A stretch of 64,000 bases of DNA from Paraphoma chrysanthemicola. Lineage: Eukaryota > Ascomycota > Dothideomycetes > Pleosporales > Phaeosphaeriaceae. Below are positions 33,139 to 45,095 of this stretch, one piece after another. Each line of letters begins with the position of its first letter. Position 1 is the stretch's first letter. The stretch covers positions 1 to 64,000 of the forward strand of contig JAGMWG010000021.1 of the NCBI GenBank assembly GCA_020744225.1, written 5' to 3'. The notes beneath the pieces were generated by a model. That model ran no database searches. It was not told where the DNA came from and was given only the letters and a program-made list of their open reading frames with translations. Made by a program: the position numbers and the translations under genes.

Positions 33139-34779
33139 ATGACAAGCATATCGCCAGAACACGTGCAGGAGCCCACACAGCAGTCGCAAGGTCCCCACGA
33201 CACGGAGCAGCAGATGGAGCAGCAGGCGCCCAACGCGCCAGTAGACGAGCATGACGAAGACATTGACGATCTCTTCGAGTCGGATGGCGAGATTGTACCC
33301 GAGCTGATCTCGGCGGACGGCAACGACTACACAAAAGCGTACAACCGCCAGCGCAAACTCAACGACAACGCGATACCGAGCGACCACAAGCCCAAGACCA
33401 ACGCACAGAAGCCGTCGGCAAACACGAGCGCGGCTATCGACGACCAGGTCGCGTCGCTGGCCAAACATGCCAGCAAGATCCGCCTCACCGACAAGTTCTC
33501 GGGCGCAACGGGCTCAACGCGAGACAAGGACAAGGCGGATCGCGCCACCACAGAGCAGGTGCTGGACAGGCGGACGCAGATGATCCTGCTGCAGCTCATC
33601 AACCGCAACACCATATCCGAGATCCACGGCGTCATCTCGACCGGCAAAGAAGCGAATGTGTACCACGCCATCAGCGAGACCAGCTCTGACGACGGCGAGC
33701 AACTACAAACGCACCGAGCAGTCAAAGTATACAAGACCTCGATCCTCGTCTTCAAGGACCGAGCAAAGTACGTTGAGGGCGAGTTCAGGTTCCGCCAAGG
33801 GTACAACAAGAGCAACAATCGCGCCATGGTCAGACTGTGGGCGGACAAGGAGCGCCGGAACCTGGCGCGCATACACGATGCTGGCATACCGTCGCCGGCC
33901 CCGGTGGCACTGCGAAATCACGTCCTCGTCATGGGCTTTGTGGGTGATCGGAAGGGCAAGGCTGCACCACGGCTGAAGGACGTGCGGTTCGAGGGTCTGA
34001 CCAACGAAGAGGAGGATGCGAAGTGGAGAGACTTGTACATTGAAATGCTCACATACATGCGCGTCATGTATCAGACGTGCCGACTTGTGCACGCCGATCT
34101 CAGCGAGTACAACGTCCTGTACTACGAGGGCAAGCAGTGGATCATCGATGTTTCCCAGGCCGTTGAACATGACCATCCACGATCACTCGAGTTCTTGCGC
34201 ATGGACATCAAGAACGTCTCCGACTTCTTCCAGTCGCGAAACGTAGAAACGCTAAGCGAGCGACGAGCATTCGCATTCGTGACCAACGAAGCCGGCGCAA
34301 AGGATATCAAGGACCAGGTCCAGATTGGAGAGAGTATCCGCATCTTGCTCGAGACTGCCCCACAAACCGAAGAAGAGAAACAAAGAGAAGACGAAAACGA
34401 CGACGTATTTCGCAACCAATACATCCCACAAACTCTCGACCAAGTCTACGACATCGAGCGCGACGCCGCCCTCGTCAACGCCGGCGAGGGTTCAAACCTG
34501 CCCTACCAAGCCCTCTTGGCCGACAAAGTCGTACAACCAAACGAGTCTGATGCATCGAATGCAGACGGCGACTCAGAAGCAGGAGACTCAGACTCTTCGT
34601 CTGAAGTCGATCAGAGCATCTTCGACAAGGGCCAATCGCGAGGCAAGAAGAACATGGACAAGGACGAGAAGTTGGCGCACAAAAAGGCGATTAAAGAAGA
34701 GAAGCGCGAGAAGCGCAAGGATAAGATGCCCAAGCATATGAAGAAGAAACTGGTCAGCCAGTCGAGTCGGAAGAAGTAG
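33139..34779 (+). CDS. RIO1: RIO1 atypical serine kinase
   Basis: Predicted 546-residue single-exon protein; ATG at MTSISPEHVQEP, since upstream in-frame codons include no ATG except none in good context. RIO1 is needed for late cytoplasmic 40S ribosome maturation. The flexible ATP loop STGKEANVYHA (about 168-178), the Lys in RAVKVYKTS, the catalytic loop LVHADLSEYNVL (about 314-325, Asp) and the metal-binding IIDVSQAVEHDHP (about 335-347) are all present, the last in the family form instead of DFG. The N-terminus is acidic; the C-terminus is acidic then Lys-rich (about 500-546), as in other fungal RIO1. A housekeeping gene between two HET genes. Confidence 0.96.
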   Translation: MTSISPEHVQEPTQQSQGPHDTEQQMEQQAPNAPVDEHDEDIDDLFESDGEIVPELISADGNDYTKAYNRQRKLNDNAIPSDHKPKTNAQKPSANTSAAIDDQVASLAKHASKIRLTDKFSGATGSTRDKDKADRATTEQVLDRRTQMILLQLINRNTISEIHGVISTGKEANVYHAISETSSDDGEQLQTHRAVKVYKTSILVFKDRAKYVEGEFRFRQGYNKSNNRAMVRLWADKERRNLARIHDAGIPSPAPVALRNHVLVMGFVGDRKGKAAPRLKDVRFEGLTNEEEDAKWRDLYIEMLTYMRVMYQTCRLVHADLSEYNVLYYEGKQWIIDVSQAVEHDHPRSLEFLRMDIKNVSDFFQSRNVETLSERRAFAFVTNEAGAKDIKDQVQIGESIRILLETAPQTEEEKQREDENDDVFRNQYIPQTLDQVYDIERDAALVNAGEGSNLPYQALLADKVVQPNESDASNADGDSEAGDSDSSSEVDQSIFDKGQSRGKKNMDKDEKLAHKKAIKEEKREKRKDKMPKHMKKKLVSQSSRKK

Positions 34780-35377
34780 AGGATTTGCTTGCTTTCTTGG
34801 GGAATTCTTGTCTCGCCGCTGACAATGCTTTGATGCATTGCGGCTTTGTGCGAAATCTTGAAACGCATCGTCTGTCCTCGCTTGAGTGGATGACTCGTTG
34901 CTAAAGGTATGTCATCTTTTGTTTTAAGGTGTGCGCGAGGTCCAGTGATAAGTCACTGCTATCGCTAGTCCACGTACGGAGTTTCAAGAGTCATGATGAA
35001 GAAAAGCCCGGCACCTCTGGATCGCTGTTGCGTCCTGGTTGCCATGCAAGACAGCCGGCGTGGCGGCGGTCCAGGCTCAGGTGTCTCTGAATAGGTTGCT
35101 TGTGGTTACTACTGCGGGTAAACCTTTGCGGAACAAAGAGAGCACTGAGACTCATTCGAATTCATGTGAAAGAGGACGATGTCATCCGAGCTGCGACTGA
35201 CGTGAACTTAGGGAATCGCACGATTCGGTCACGATTTTTGATCTTTTCACATGTCTTTCGCATTATCATGGTCTAGGTCTTATATACCAAAACGTCAGCT
35301 AGCCACAGTCGGGGCTGCAATTTGATACACCGTTCTCAAAAGACCTGCACAAACCCTTCCTCCTCTTGCTGCGAGAC
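34780..35377. other. Convergent intergenic region
   Basis: Between the 3' ends of RIO1 and the COQ11-like gene; no gene seen. Confidence 0.5.
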
Positions 35378-36407
35378 TTATAACATGTTCTTCCTCCACG
35401 CCCTGTTCCCTAATTTCTCAATCTCCGGTACCTCAACCGGTCCCCTAACATCCTCATCTTCCAGCGCCTCGACGACTGCCTCGCCCACTAGATCCGCCTT
35501 CAACGGTTTGATTCCGCCCGCGCCCATCAGCCACGTTAATCGTCCACCCACAGCGCTGTTCACCATACTCGAGATACCTCCCGCGGCGGCGATGGGTAAT
35601 GTGAATGTCCGGCTCGAATCGTACAGGAAGGGTGCTCGGACGAATATCGTGCGCATGTTCGGGAATGTGGTGGAAATGATTGACTCTGCTTCGCGTTTCG
35701 TCGTGATGTACCGCGCGGGTAGGATGGGTGTACCAGCCGCGGCGCTGATGTACAAGAACGTCGGGACTTTTCTTGACGACGCTTCCTGCGCTATGCTCAC
35801 CGCTGTATACACATTAGCCTCCGCATGTCACACTTGAGCAGGCGTGACCTCAAGAACATACCAGTATCCCGATTCATCACCTCATACGTCAACTGCCCAT
35901 CCTTCTCCATCGGCTTTAGTCTCTCTCCTTTCCTCTCCAACGGATTCTGAGTCCCAGCCTTGGTGCTACTAAATGCCCTCTGCAGTCCCTTGATCGGGCT
36001 CTCGCGCCCGGATACCACGCCCTTGTAGTCTGCTTCGAGCAATATGCCCATGCTGTGTATCACCGCATCGGCGCCCTCGAGGTGCTGTGTGTAGGATGAC
36101 GGGTCGAGAACGTCGCCTTTCTGCCAGGACACAGATTCGCTCCATTCGGGTGGGTTGGGGGACGAGGAGACGGAAGACCAGTGTGGTGTGCCGGAGCGCG
36201 AGACGGAGATTACGGACCAGCCACGGTGTGCGGCGGCGCGGCAGATGCGTGAGCCTGTCGTGGTGTGAGCATGCGTGTGCAATTCACGTGTGCGCATTGG
36301 AGCTTGGTGAGCTTCATGAAGTGCTGTTAATTAGACTTCAGTTGACACGTACCTAGGAAACCATTTCCGCCGCAGACTACAAGCTTCTTCTTTGCCGCAG
36401 TAGCCAT
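35378..36407 (-). CDS. COQ11: COQ11-like mitochondrial NAD(P)-binding protein (atypical SDR)
   Basis: Predicted 290-residue protein. Three exons fit in phase: 36353-36407, 35862-36254 and 35378-35802. Splicing completes the dinucleotide motif VVCGGNGFLGSRICRAAAHRGW at the N-terminus and the conserved MNRDT-AVSIAQEA junction further on; the second intron has a GCTAATG branch region and TACAG acceptor. FLYISAAAGTPILPARYITTKREAE carries the SDR active-site region in degenerate form. This matches yeast YLR290C/Coq11, part of the coenzyme Q synthome in the inner membrane. The name is given by resemblance; related complex I-type SDRs are the alternative. Confidence 0.75.
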
Positions 36408-37030
36408 GGTTTGTCTTTTGTGGGGGCAATTGAGGTTTGGTGGTTATGTTGGAAGCTTGGGAGCTCAGGTCATGAAGTTTGGAGATCGAGACGCGAGTGT
36501 TGACATCACTGCACTAGCACGCGCGATCGGCGTAGGGCTGAGCAGGGGTGCCCGGCCTAGGTGGGGGTTGTTGTGCACCTTCTCTCCGAGACACTGTCTC
36601 AATCCTACCTACTACCGCTTGCTCTGTATCGTCTGATCTCACAGAGTACACCCATTTTGCCATTGGGTTGAGCAACTCGACCTGCCGCGGTGTATGATGC
36701 ATGGCACTCGCAGCCTAATGGAGCACACGACTTTGCCTTTTTCGTGCAGACAGCAGGCATTTTGAAAGCCACTCGAGATCGAGCAGCCTTGTTCTTTTAT
36801 GATATTTAAGCAGATCCCGACCCCGCTTGTTTCTAGTTAGCTCAGATATCCCCGAGCTCTCTTGGTTTTGCGACCTGCCGGTATGCAGTGTGGCTTAAAT
36901 CGCAGCAGCCAAGTCACTTCAGCGTCTCCTCGTCCTGACGATACCCACCCGCCACTCGCAATGAGCTTTTCCGGACAGATCTGATTGATAACCAGCTTCA
37001 CGAAGTGTCCGCCTGCGACCTGAAGCTATC
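36408..37030. other. Divergent spacer between COQ11-like and second HET gene
   Basis: Holds both promoters; no gene seen. Confidence 0.45.
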
Positions 37031-39190
37031 ATGTCATCTGAGGCGAGTGCTTTCGACTCGGATGAGCATTTGCTCTGCCACTCATGCCGCAAGATCGACT
37101 TCCATGCCTTGGCCCAGTTGCTTTTAGGTGAAAATTCAAGATTGTTCCAGATTGATCTCTCTTCCAAGCTGTCATTGAACTGTCCCCTGTGCCAAACACT
37201 GTATTTGACTCAATCGAGACAAGGCAAACAGTCCTCAGCGCCGCAACTCGATGGATCCGATGTCCACCTCCATGCCATTTCATCTAAATGGTATTATTAC
37301 CATCAACAGCTTGCAAATACCAAGCACGAAGTCGCAAATGTACAAGACAGCGTCGTTTTGCTCACGGAGGTTGACAAACTCTATCGCTATTTTGACAGGA
37401 ACTGGGTATTCTGCGTTCCTCGCGAAAACTTCGGTCGAGGTCTCTTTGGGCCACGGGTCGTTAAGAGTGAATGCGACTTCTCTCTTGCGAAGGGCTGGCT
37501 AGCGAATTGTGTCAGTACGCACGAATGTGGCCACATGAGGAGCCCGCAGCCCGTACCAGGCATGAAGGTCATTGACTGCCAAAACCTTACCGTCGTACCA
37601 GCCGAGGATGGATTCCGCTGGGTTGCTCTGAGCTATGTCTGGGGCGCAGTTGTTCAAGTCAAAGACAAACAACATGACACGCAGGATGAGCTAAGCTCGA
37701 TCACACCCCTGCCAGAAAACATTCCACAAACTGTGCACGACGCAGTCATCGTGACCAGGAAGATGGGCTATCGTTTTCTATGGGTGGATGAGTTTTGTAT
37801 CGACCAGACAGATGACGCCAACAAGGCTATTCAGATACGAAACATGGACAGCATATGTGAGGACAGTATGATCAGATTTGCTTTATTCATCATCTAATCA
37901 CGAGACAATACAGACCACAACGCTGATCTCACAATCGTTGCTGCTGCTGGCACAGATAAAAACTACGGCCTGCCTGGAGTTGGTACCACACCCCGTAACG
38001 CAAGCGCTGTCGTGAAGTTGGAGGATTTCGTGATTCTAAGCATTGGTCGTGATCCCACGGTCCTTCTGCATTACTCTGAGTGGATGAAACGCGGCTGGAC
38101 TTACCAGGAAGGTTTGCTATCATCTCGACTGCTGATTTTTACCGACGACCAGATGTCGTTTCATTGCTGCGTTGCATCATGGCAGGAAGGATTGACAGGG
38201 CCGGAAAATCTCCACTCCTCGCAAGCTATCAACTGGGATGAGTGGCCGATCCGCTACAAGGAGCTCATCCGCCCGCCCCGCCTGCCTATGCTGATCGGTG
38301 TCCGGCACGATTGTTTGTCATGGTATATGGAATACTACAGTCATATCCATGAGTACAGTCGTCGCACACTATTGAAAGAGTCCGACTACGCTAACGCTTT
38401 CACTGGAATAATTACCCATATGGAGAAACAAAAGCCGGCTCGATACAACTTCTGGGGATTACCGTTCATTCCTCAGACGGGCCAAGAAAACCTGGAAGTG
38501 CATTTGTTCGTTGCATTTGCGTGGTCCTTCGCGTTGCATCAAGTCAAACCACCTCGACTCGATGTTGAAAGACGAATTATACACCCTTCCTGGACGTGGC
38601 TCGGTTGGAGAGGGCCAATCTTTTGGGCCCTAGGTGAATTTGATGACGAATCGACCGAGATCTTCCCATCTTTCAAGGTCAACGCTCTAGATATCCGCGA
38701 CAGTTCTAACCACCCCTCCGATGATGGAACACATCCACTCAGGCTTCGGTCGTGTCTTACTGACACAGGAGGCCTCAGTTTAAACGTCAAGCTTATATCG
38801 GTCAATTGGATGGTCGACGACAGCGGCGAAAGACTCGTAGACATGGTAAACGCCAAGGTCCCAAAGACGCCGCTCAGAATCAAATACGGGTCGAGCGGCA
38901 TCACATTCGAGACAGTACCGAACTATTCCGTCGTGACAGGGCAAATTCTGGGCTCAGAAACCATGGAGCTATTGCCTTCGCGTCTCGCCGGTGGAATATG
39001 GTCGCTTTGTCTCCTCGGGCGAATCGACACGCCCCATAACCATGGTGCGATTGTCCTGCTCATTGATTGGCTCGGTAGCGGCAAGGCTCAGCGCATCGAT
39101 TTGTTGAAGTTATGGTCTCATAAAGACCATGAAGGAAGTTTAGATGTCGTAGAGTCCACGATGGAGCGCCGAAACATCATATTAGTATAA
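37031..39190 (+). CDS. HET-domain protein with N-terminal Cys-pair motif
   Basis: Predicted 700-residue protein in two exons, 37031-37856 and 37914-39190, with a 57-bp intron (GTGAGG donor, TACAG acceptor). Splicing restores the conserved HET segment NMDSIYHNADLTIVAAAG. Domain blocks: FRWVALSYVWG (about 196-206), RFLWVDEFCIDQ (about 253-264) and KRGWTYQEGLLSSRLLIFT after the intron. The N-terminus has CHSCRKIDF and CPLCQTLY, a paired-Cys zinc-like motif found at the start of many HET proteins of this group. The C-terminal 400 residues are unassigned. Belongs to a different HET subgroup from the one at 31-33 kb, so they are not tandem duplicates. Confidence 0.9.
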
Positions 39191-41010
39191 AATCTTGAGC
39201 GGGATCAAATGGTATCCTGCGAGAAGAGCCCATCGAGCAGATATGAAGTTTGATCTTCGCAAGAAGGCTGCAAGGGCCAAAGTGCAAATGTACACTCAGC
39301 GGTCACGCCATTTCTAGAAACTGTCGCCACACTTAAGAAACTGTTGCACTCGATTCCTTCCAGGAATAATCTTTTTATGACCATACCTTCGCCCTCAACG
39401 ATGTCGCAAATCGGCGTACTCTCAAACGCGTACCTCAGTACTAAACGCCAAGACAGCTGCATAGTCACACTCATAGAAGGACGTTTCATCCTTCCAGAAT
39501 AGATCTAGCTTTTTCATTTTGTTCTGTTTTTCGACCTCGTAGCACTGCGGCTTAGCCAGGGCTTCGGCCTGAGGTCCCTCAACAATCCGTAGACACGTGT
39601 ACAAGCCACTCACCCAAATGGGTTTGGCGTTTTCATTTTGTTCTGTTTTCCGACCTCACAACACTGCGGCTTAGCATCATCCTTCCCGCATGACAACGAG
39701 GTCACGGGACTAGGTTCACACGTGGTGTTTGCGCCATGGGTGGAATCGGTACATGCTGAGGTTTGAGCGATCGAAGCTTATTAAGCAAATTGATGTTGTC
39801 CGTTTACACAAGTGAGGTGCACATTTTCAAATCTGCCTTTATTCGCTATGACGAGCCTGCAATTAAAAATTTGTACGTCTCACGAAAGATCGGCGATGGC
39901 TTACTACAACTTTCCAAGTCTTTCCTGTCAGTCACAACTGAGCACCAAGACATCAAAGCACTGTGCAGGTGGTAAAGTCATGGCTCGGAATCGCACCAAG
40001 TCTTGCGCGCGCAATTGCCACGCCTTGGTCGAAAGATCCTCCTACAATCTGGTACTTTCACTTCTTCAACGTGGGAAACTCCCCCTACCGCGTCCCAGCG
40101 AAGCAATCTTGAGAAAATTTGCTACTCATTAAATCAGGCAATCAATGTTAATAATTGGTACTCCTCTATTGCCTACATGGCTAGCATATTTCAGTCACTC
40201 CAGATTTTGAAATCCATTCGGCTGCGGCTTGGATGCCCATGCATGCACTGCCACAGCGAGACCTCAGCCTCAGTACCAAAATGTGCTCATTGACCGAAGG
40301 CTCCTGTATGTACTCTCCCATCGCGCTTCCTTCTAGGATTACAGTAGTACTGTGCTCGAAGGTGCTGAAGGTCCGATGTAGTGTGCTTGTTTGTGCTGCT
40401 CATACTTGCTTTAGGATGTAAAACACAGTCCTGCCATGCCTAACTCTCCCCATGTGGTAATGGGCACGTCGGAACGTCTCATTTGCACAGCATATTTGCG
40501 CAATAAACTGCCAAACTCGGCTCAGCGAGTGTCAGCTCACTCTAAATCTTTCAAACCTGCTTCCACTGCTGTTTATATCCCCCTGTCTTCGACCGATGCC
40601 GCGCTATGGTTGTGCTTGTCTTACTTTCTGCGTCACTTGTGTCCAAAACAGGCCAGCTCTATGCCCCTTTCATTGGACTGGTGTTAGCTTTCAGAGCATA
40701 ACATACTAAAAATAAGCTACAATACGCTAACTACAGATGCAAGTTCGTTGATGGTGTGCCTGTCACTAGCTGACTATTGTGAATACCCAGGTATTGAGCA
40801 TGTGTACTGGCTCTCCACGGCTCGTTGTCAGTGAATTTGTCGACGATGTTGCGGGAAGTCATGTTGTGTATACGTCTAGTATGTCTAAAGATATGAGCGC
40901 CATTCCTTTTGACACATCCGATTGAGTCGTATCATGGTAGTACCATTCAATCAATATTACTGAGCCCGCCCCAGACCGCTACATGGCGTAACCGGCTCAT
41001 TTTTGGATGA
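39191..41010. other. 1.8-kb intergenic region
   Basis: No gene supported. A minus-strand frame of 94 codons (39205-39489) abuts the HET stop and may be antisense or chance. A dispersed 46-bp direct repeat is listed separately. Confidence 0.45.
39511..39675. repeat. 46-bp direct repeat, two copies 119 bp apart
   Basis: Copies at 39511-39556 and 39630-39675 share TTTTCATTTTGTTCTG and ACTGCGGCTTAGC ends. The four mismatches are all transitions. Function unknown; perhaps a duplicated fragment. Confidence 0.75.
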
Positions 41011-44000
41011 TCAACTCCTGATCTGGTTAGCGTGTCGTTGCGGAGGGCGATGGAGACAGCCATTCACTACCTGAAGCATTTGTAATCTTGCCCTCGTATC
41101 CTCATTTTTGCCATGCGAAAAGCCCCTGAGTGCCAGTTTGAGTTTGCGAAGTTGCTTACTGTGGACGTTCTGCGCCATATCAGTATGTGTGAGTCTACAG
41201 GACATCAATATTCACCTTCTCCACAGTCTTATTGACGACATAGCGCACGATGGTGACCGGTTTCTGTTGATCAAGTCTGACCACACGCCCTATTGCCTGG
41301 GTCTCAACTGACGGGTTCCACTGAGGTTCAAGTAGATGAACTCGATTCGCGACCGAAAGCGTGTTCAGACTGGAGGCCGTTAGCGTATGTACATCAAGAT
41401 AGACTTGTGAAGACTACCCAACCGCGCCAGTGCCAAGTGTCATCAGAAGGACTGTTGCGTCTGCTCGGTATTTGAACTCCTGCAAAACAGACTTGCGCTT
41501 GTGAAAAGGAAGAGATCCATCGACTCGTAGAAAGGGTATCCCTCGCGCCTTGAGTGCAACGCCTGCGATGTCCAAGGAACGCTTCCAGTAAGAGAACACG
41601 ATACTATACGTCTGTCAGTAGGCATCAGCAGTTGATTTCCCTAAGCTTACCTTTTTCCTTCAGTCATATGAGCTGCAATGTCATCGCAAAGAGTTATGAT
41701 CTTCGATGGAACTTCTGCACAATGTGGTCGCTCGATATGGGATTCTTCGGCTGACAGGAGCGGATGTACAGATTTACAGATCGGGCACCCGGTGAGTTCC
41801 TTGACTTCTTCCTCCCAACGTGGCATGCATTCACTGCATACCATGCCCCGGCAACCAATCAGGACCGAAGTGTGCCTTACTCCGCCATCTGGCACTGAGC
41901 CGACGTCGCAGGAGCAATAGTAACAGTTCGTCTCTTCGCTTTGCTGAAGCACACTGAAAAACTCATCTACGCTCTGTTTAGATCCAAACTTAACAGTATC
42001 ATCGACACTAAAAGCCTGCCCATTGTTGCAGAAAAGCCGGAGCCGAAGTAAAATCTCTAAGATATTCAAGTGCGAAGCCTTTGATGGTTGTCCACTGATG
42101 GCTGCATTAAGTGCATCTTTGCAGACCCCTTCGATGCGAGTATATTCAGCTCGTTCATCGGTGGTGAAATCAATCATGTGTAGTATCTCAGAAACCTGTA
42201 CTTGCGGCAAGACAGCTTTCGTCCTTCGTAGACAGATAGAACTAAGAAGAATGCGAAGATTGCGGTAATCCTTAGCTGAACTATCCTTACTACTCTCTAT
42301 TGGTCGGGTGATGTAACGCCTAAATTGTGCTGCTTCCTCGATTATAGGCATTCGTAAAAACTTTATCATGGAGCCTAAATCGTCGAGAGAATTTTGTATT
42401 GGGGTCCCAGTCAGACACCACCGAATGTAAGATCGCAGCTCAGTGACAGCTCGAAATTGTTTAGTGGACGAATTGCGTATGACATGGGCTACCTTATTGT
42501 CAGTAGAAACAAACAGGTGTGATTGGGTCTGTCTGGTTTACCTTCGTCAAGTACGATTCGATACCAGTGAATCGTGTGCAAAAGGCTCCGATCACGAGAG
42601 AAATCAGCTGCAATCGTTCCGTAAGTGGTAAGAACGATGTCATGCTTCAGTAAATGCACAGGGTTAACTCTGCGTCCGTAGCCGTGGAACTTGTACGAAG
42701 CTAAGGCATTAGGTTGGATACGGCTATCTTGGTTAGATTCTGGATTGTTTCTGACCAACGAGACTAGACTTACGCAGCAACTTCGTCGTTCCATGTCTCC
42801 ATTAGAACTAAAGATATGTGATTAGCATGTGATGAAAGGAAAGGAGAGCTAACTTACGAGCAGAAGGAACAACAATCAGCGTGCATTTGGCTGCAATTGT
42901 ACCTTTTCCAGAAACGTCAACGCTAGTGTTAATCTGTGCCCAAGATAGAGCTCGGTCTAGAGAGGCAACGATAGCTGCAAGCATCGTCAGAGATTTACCA
43001 AGGCCCATTTCATCGGCAATGACGCCGCCTAAACATTCCTTTGGTTGGGAACTCCTTGCATCGGTGATTAGATGTCTAAAACTTTGAATGAAATGTTAGC
43101 TTAGCCTGCAGTGATAGCGATGAGATCGCAGAGAAACGACGTACATCGCCGATCCAGTTTCAGTCCATTGACCTCGCACCTGCTCCCATAGAGCACGCGA
43201 TGGTGGCAAGGAGAATGACTCTCGTTGTGTCACAAATTCGAGTCCTTCTTTTTGGTGACTACAAAATTGTAAGCGAAGTCAGAATTGCTGGGGCCTGCTT
43301 TTGAAGCACCTATGCAATCTAGCCGAAACTCGCGCATCGACTGATGCGCGAGCCAGGTCGCCCTGACACGCAAAAACATCGACAATAGTGTCAATTTCTA
43401 CCACTTCCGAACGGTCTGGTGTTGTGTCTGGCTCGATGATGCCCAGCCCGTCAGGCAGAATTGAATGAGTCAGAGTAGACTGATCTGCTTCTAGATCGAA
43501 GCTGATTTCTAGGCATTGTGGATTCTCGTACACAAGCCCCGCTGGTATGGTATCGGGGTCTTGCAAATAGAGTTTGTTAGCAGCTAGTATGCTTGCAACC
43601 ACTTCTGCCCCTGAACGTCGACCCACTACCAGTACATCAATTGAGCGTGACCGCGAAGCCACAGTTTTTGGAGTACTGTGATTTTGTTGAGTGTCCCTAA
43701 TCCACGTAGACATTCGAGCAGAACCTGCGAATCTGACATCAGCCTTTTGTCGTAATTCGACGAACGCGCGAAAACTTTGCATGTTCAAAACGGCTGCTTG
43801 ATATCCTGAAGCTGTAAAGATCTCGCAGTGGGATGGTTGAAAAGCTAGATCGAATTCAGTGATGTGAAAACCTCCCTGTAATATAGACGTGACTTGAGCG
43901 GGGTCCCATTCCTTATTCAATCGGACAGGAATATCTGAGAGCTGTTTAAAATTCTTGATTAAAATAGCAATACAAAGTTATCGGGGCGCAATCATGACAT

Positions 44001-44365
44001 ACCGTACCGAAGCATATCTCGTCAAACGATGGCTCCGTGTCGTGATTTTGGGGAATGGACTGCGCTATATCAGGGTGGCAGATCGTCGTGGCAGCCACGT
44101 CATGCCGAGGGGCAGCCAAGGGTTGATGCTCCAGGGCATTCGTTGTAAATTCTTCATCTTCGAGGCTTGAAGTCCATGCATTGTATCCAAAGTCGCAGCT
44201 CGCTTGCTGGTACATAGAACCGGCCGAAAATGAGGGCAAGTCCGCAGACCCTCTGTTCACAAGCTCAGAAGGGCCAATGCTGGCACAGGGAACTTCGTCC
44301 TCCACCGTACTAATTGAAGACCAGGGTCTTTTCGAATTTGTCTTCAATATGGGTTGCAACGCCAT
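41011..44365 (-). CDS. SNF2-family helicase/ATPase with RING finger (RAD5/HLTF-like)
   Basis: Predicted 838-residue nuclear protein. Ten exons fit in phase: 44003-44365, 43310-43941, 43145-43258, 42858-43075, 42774-42807, 42542-42723, 41651-42488, 41418-41603, 41216-41369, 41011-41169. Motif I is VIADEMGLGKSLT (about residue 270), motif II VLDEAHVIRN assembled across an intron (about 392), motif III CLTGTPIQNSL. A RING-type CYYCSCD, CRGMVCSECMPRW, CPICKS segment sits between the helicase lobes (about 580-635), as in RAD5/HLTF. The second lobe has SIVFSYWKRSLDI and QAIGRVVRLDQQ (motif VI). No HIRAN domain is seen and the N-terminus is short. Start at ATG 44365 is the least certain point. Probably chromatin remodelling or DNA-damage tolerance. 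Diverges from the STAND gene. Confidence 0.88.
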
Positions 44366-45095
44366 TACTGGCTTCCAAGGGTCAGCTGTAGATTTGCTGT
44401 GCACTTGGCAATAGACTTCGGTCTTGAAGTAGCGCAAACAAGACACCGGATGACGTAGGCTTCGAAAGTGGGGAAAAGAGTCTCAGGGAACAAGCATAGA
44501 TTCTCGATTACGATCATATACGAGAGACTGTATATGTGGTAAACATGTAATAGCCAATCCCAAGGCTGACGCTGAAGCCTACACGAGGAAGATTTGTTGA
44601 TCGAGCGCTAAAGGTGCGTGGCACCACTGGAGCCAGGCGGCTTTTGAGGTGGACCGGTCACAGTCCGTGCGGGGCTGCGCCCACTTCCCTGAGAAGCTCC
44701 ATCCAAACAGTGTGTCTTTCGATTGACACCATGAAGCAGCTTCCACGGTCCGCCGCACAGCCTGCCTATACCCTCTAAGAGTTCAAGCGAGATCCCCTAG
44801 CCTAGTTCGACGAGAGATCCTGCCGTGATGCATCAACATTCAGACCTTTCATTGGGCAAACCCTGCCTGTAACCTCGTCCGAGCTGGCGAGACACTGCTC
44901 CGTGAGGAGACTGCTAGCGCTCAGCCTCGTGGGGTTGGCCCTGTTTTTGCGCTCGTCTGCTGTGTTTGTTGTCTTACAACAGTCGATGATCTTAGGTTCG
45001 CACCACGATTTGCATGCCTCTCTCACCCCAAAGCATGTCCGCAATGCAAAATCGGACGCGCTGAAATACGATCACTTGAAAGTTAACGTTTGCAA
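44366..45095. promoter_or_regulatory. Bidirectional promoter region, SNF2 and STAND genes
   Basis: 730-bp spacer between the two start codons, transcribed in opposite directions, with no other supported gene. The minus-strand frame stays open about 27 codons upstream of the SNF2 ATG. Confidence 0.4.

Noticed and set aside
33327..33887. 186-codon minus-strand open frame
   Set aside because: Antisense of the well-supported RIO1 coding region; no domain.
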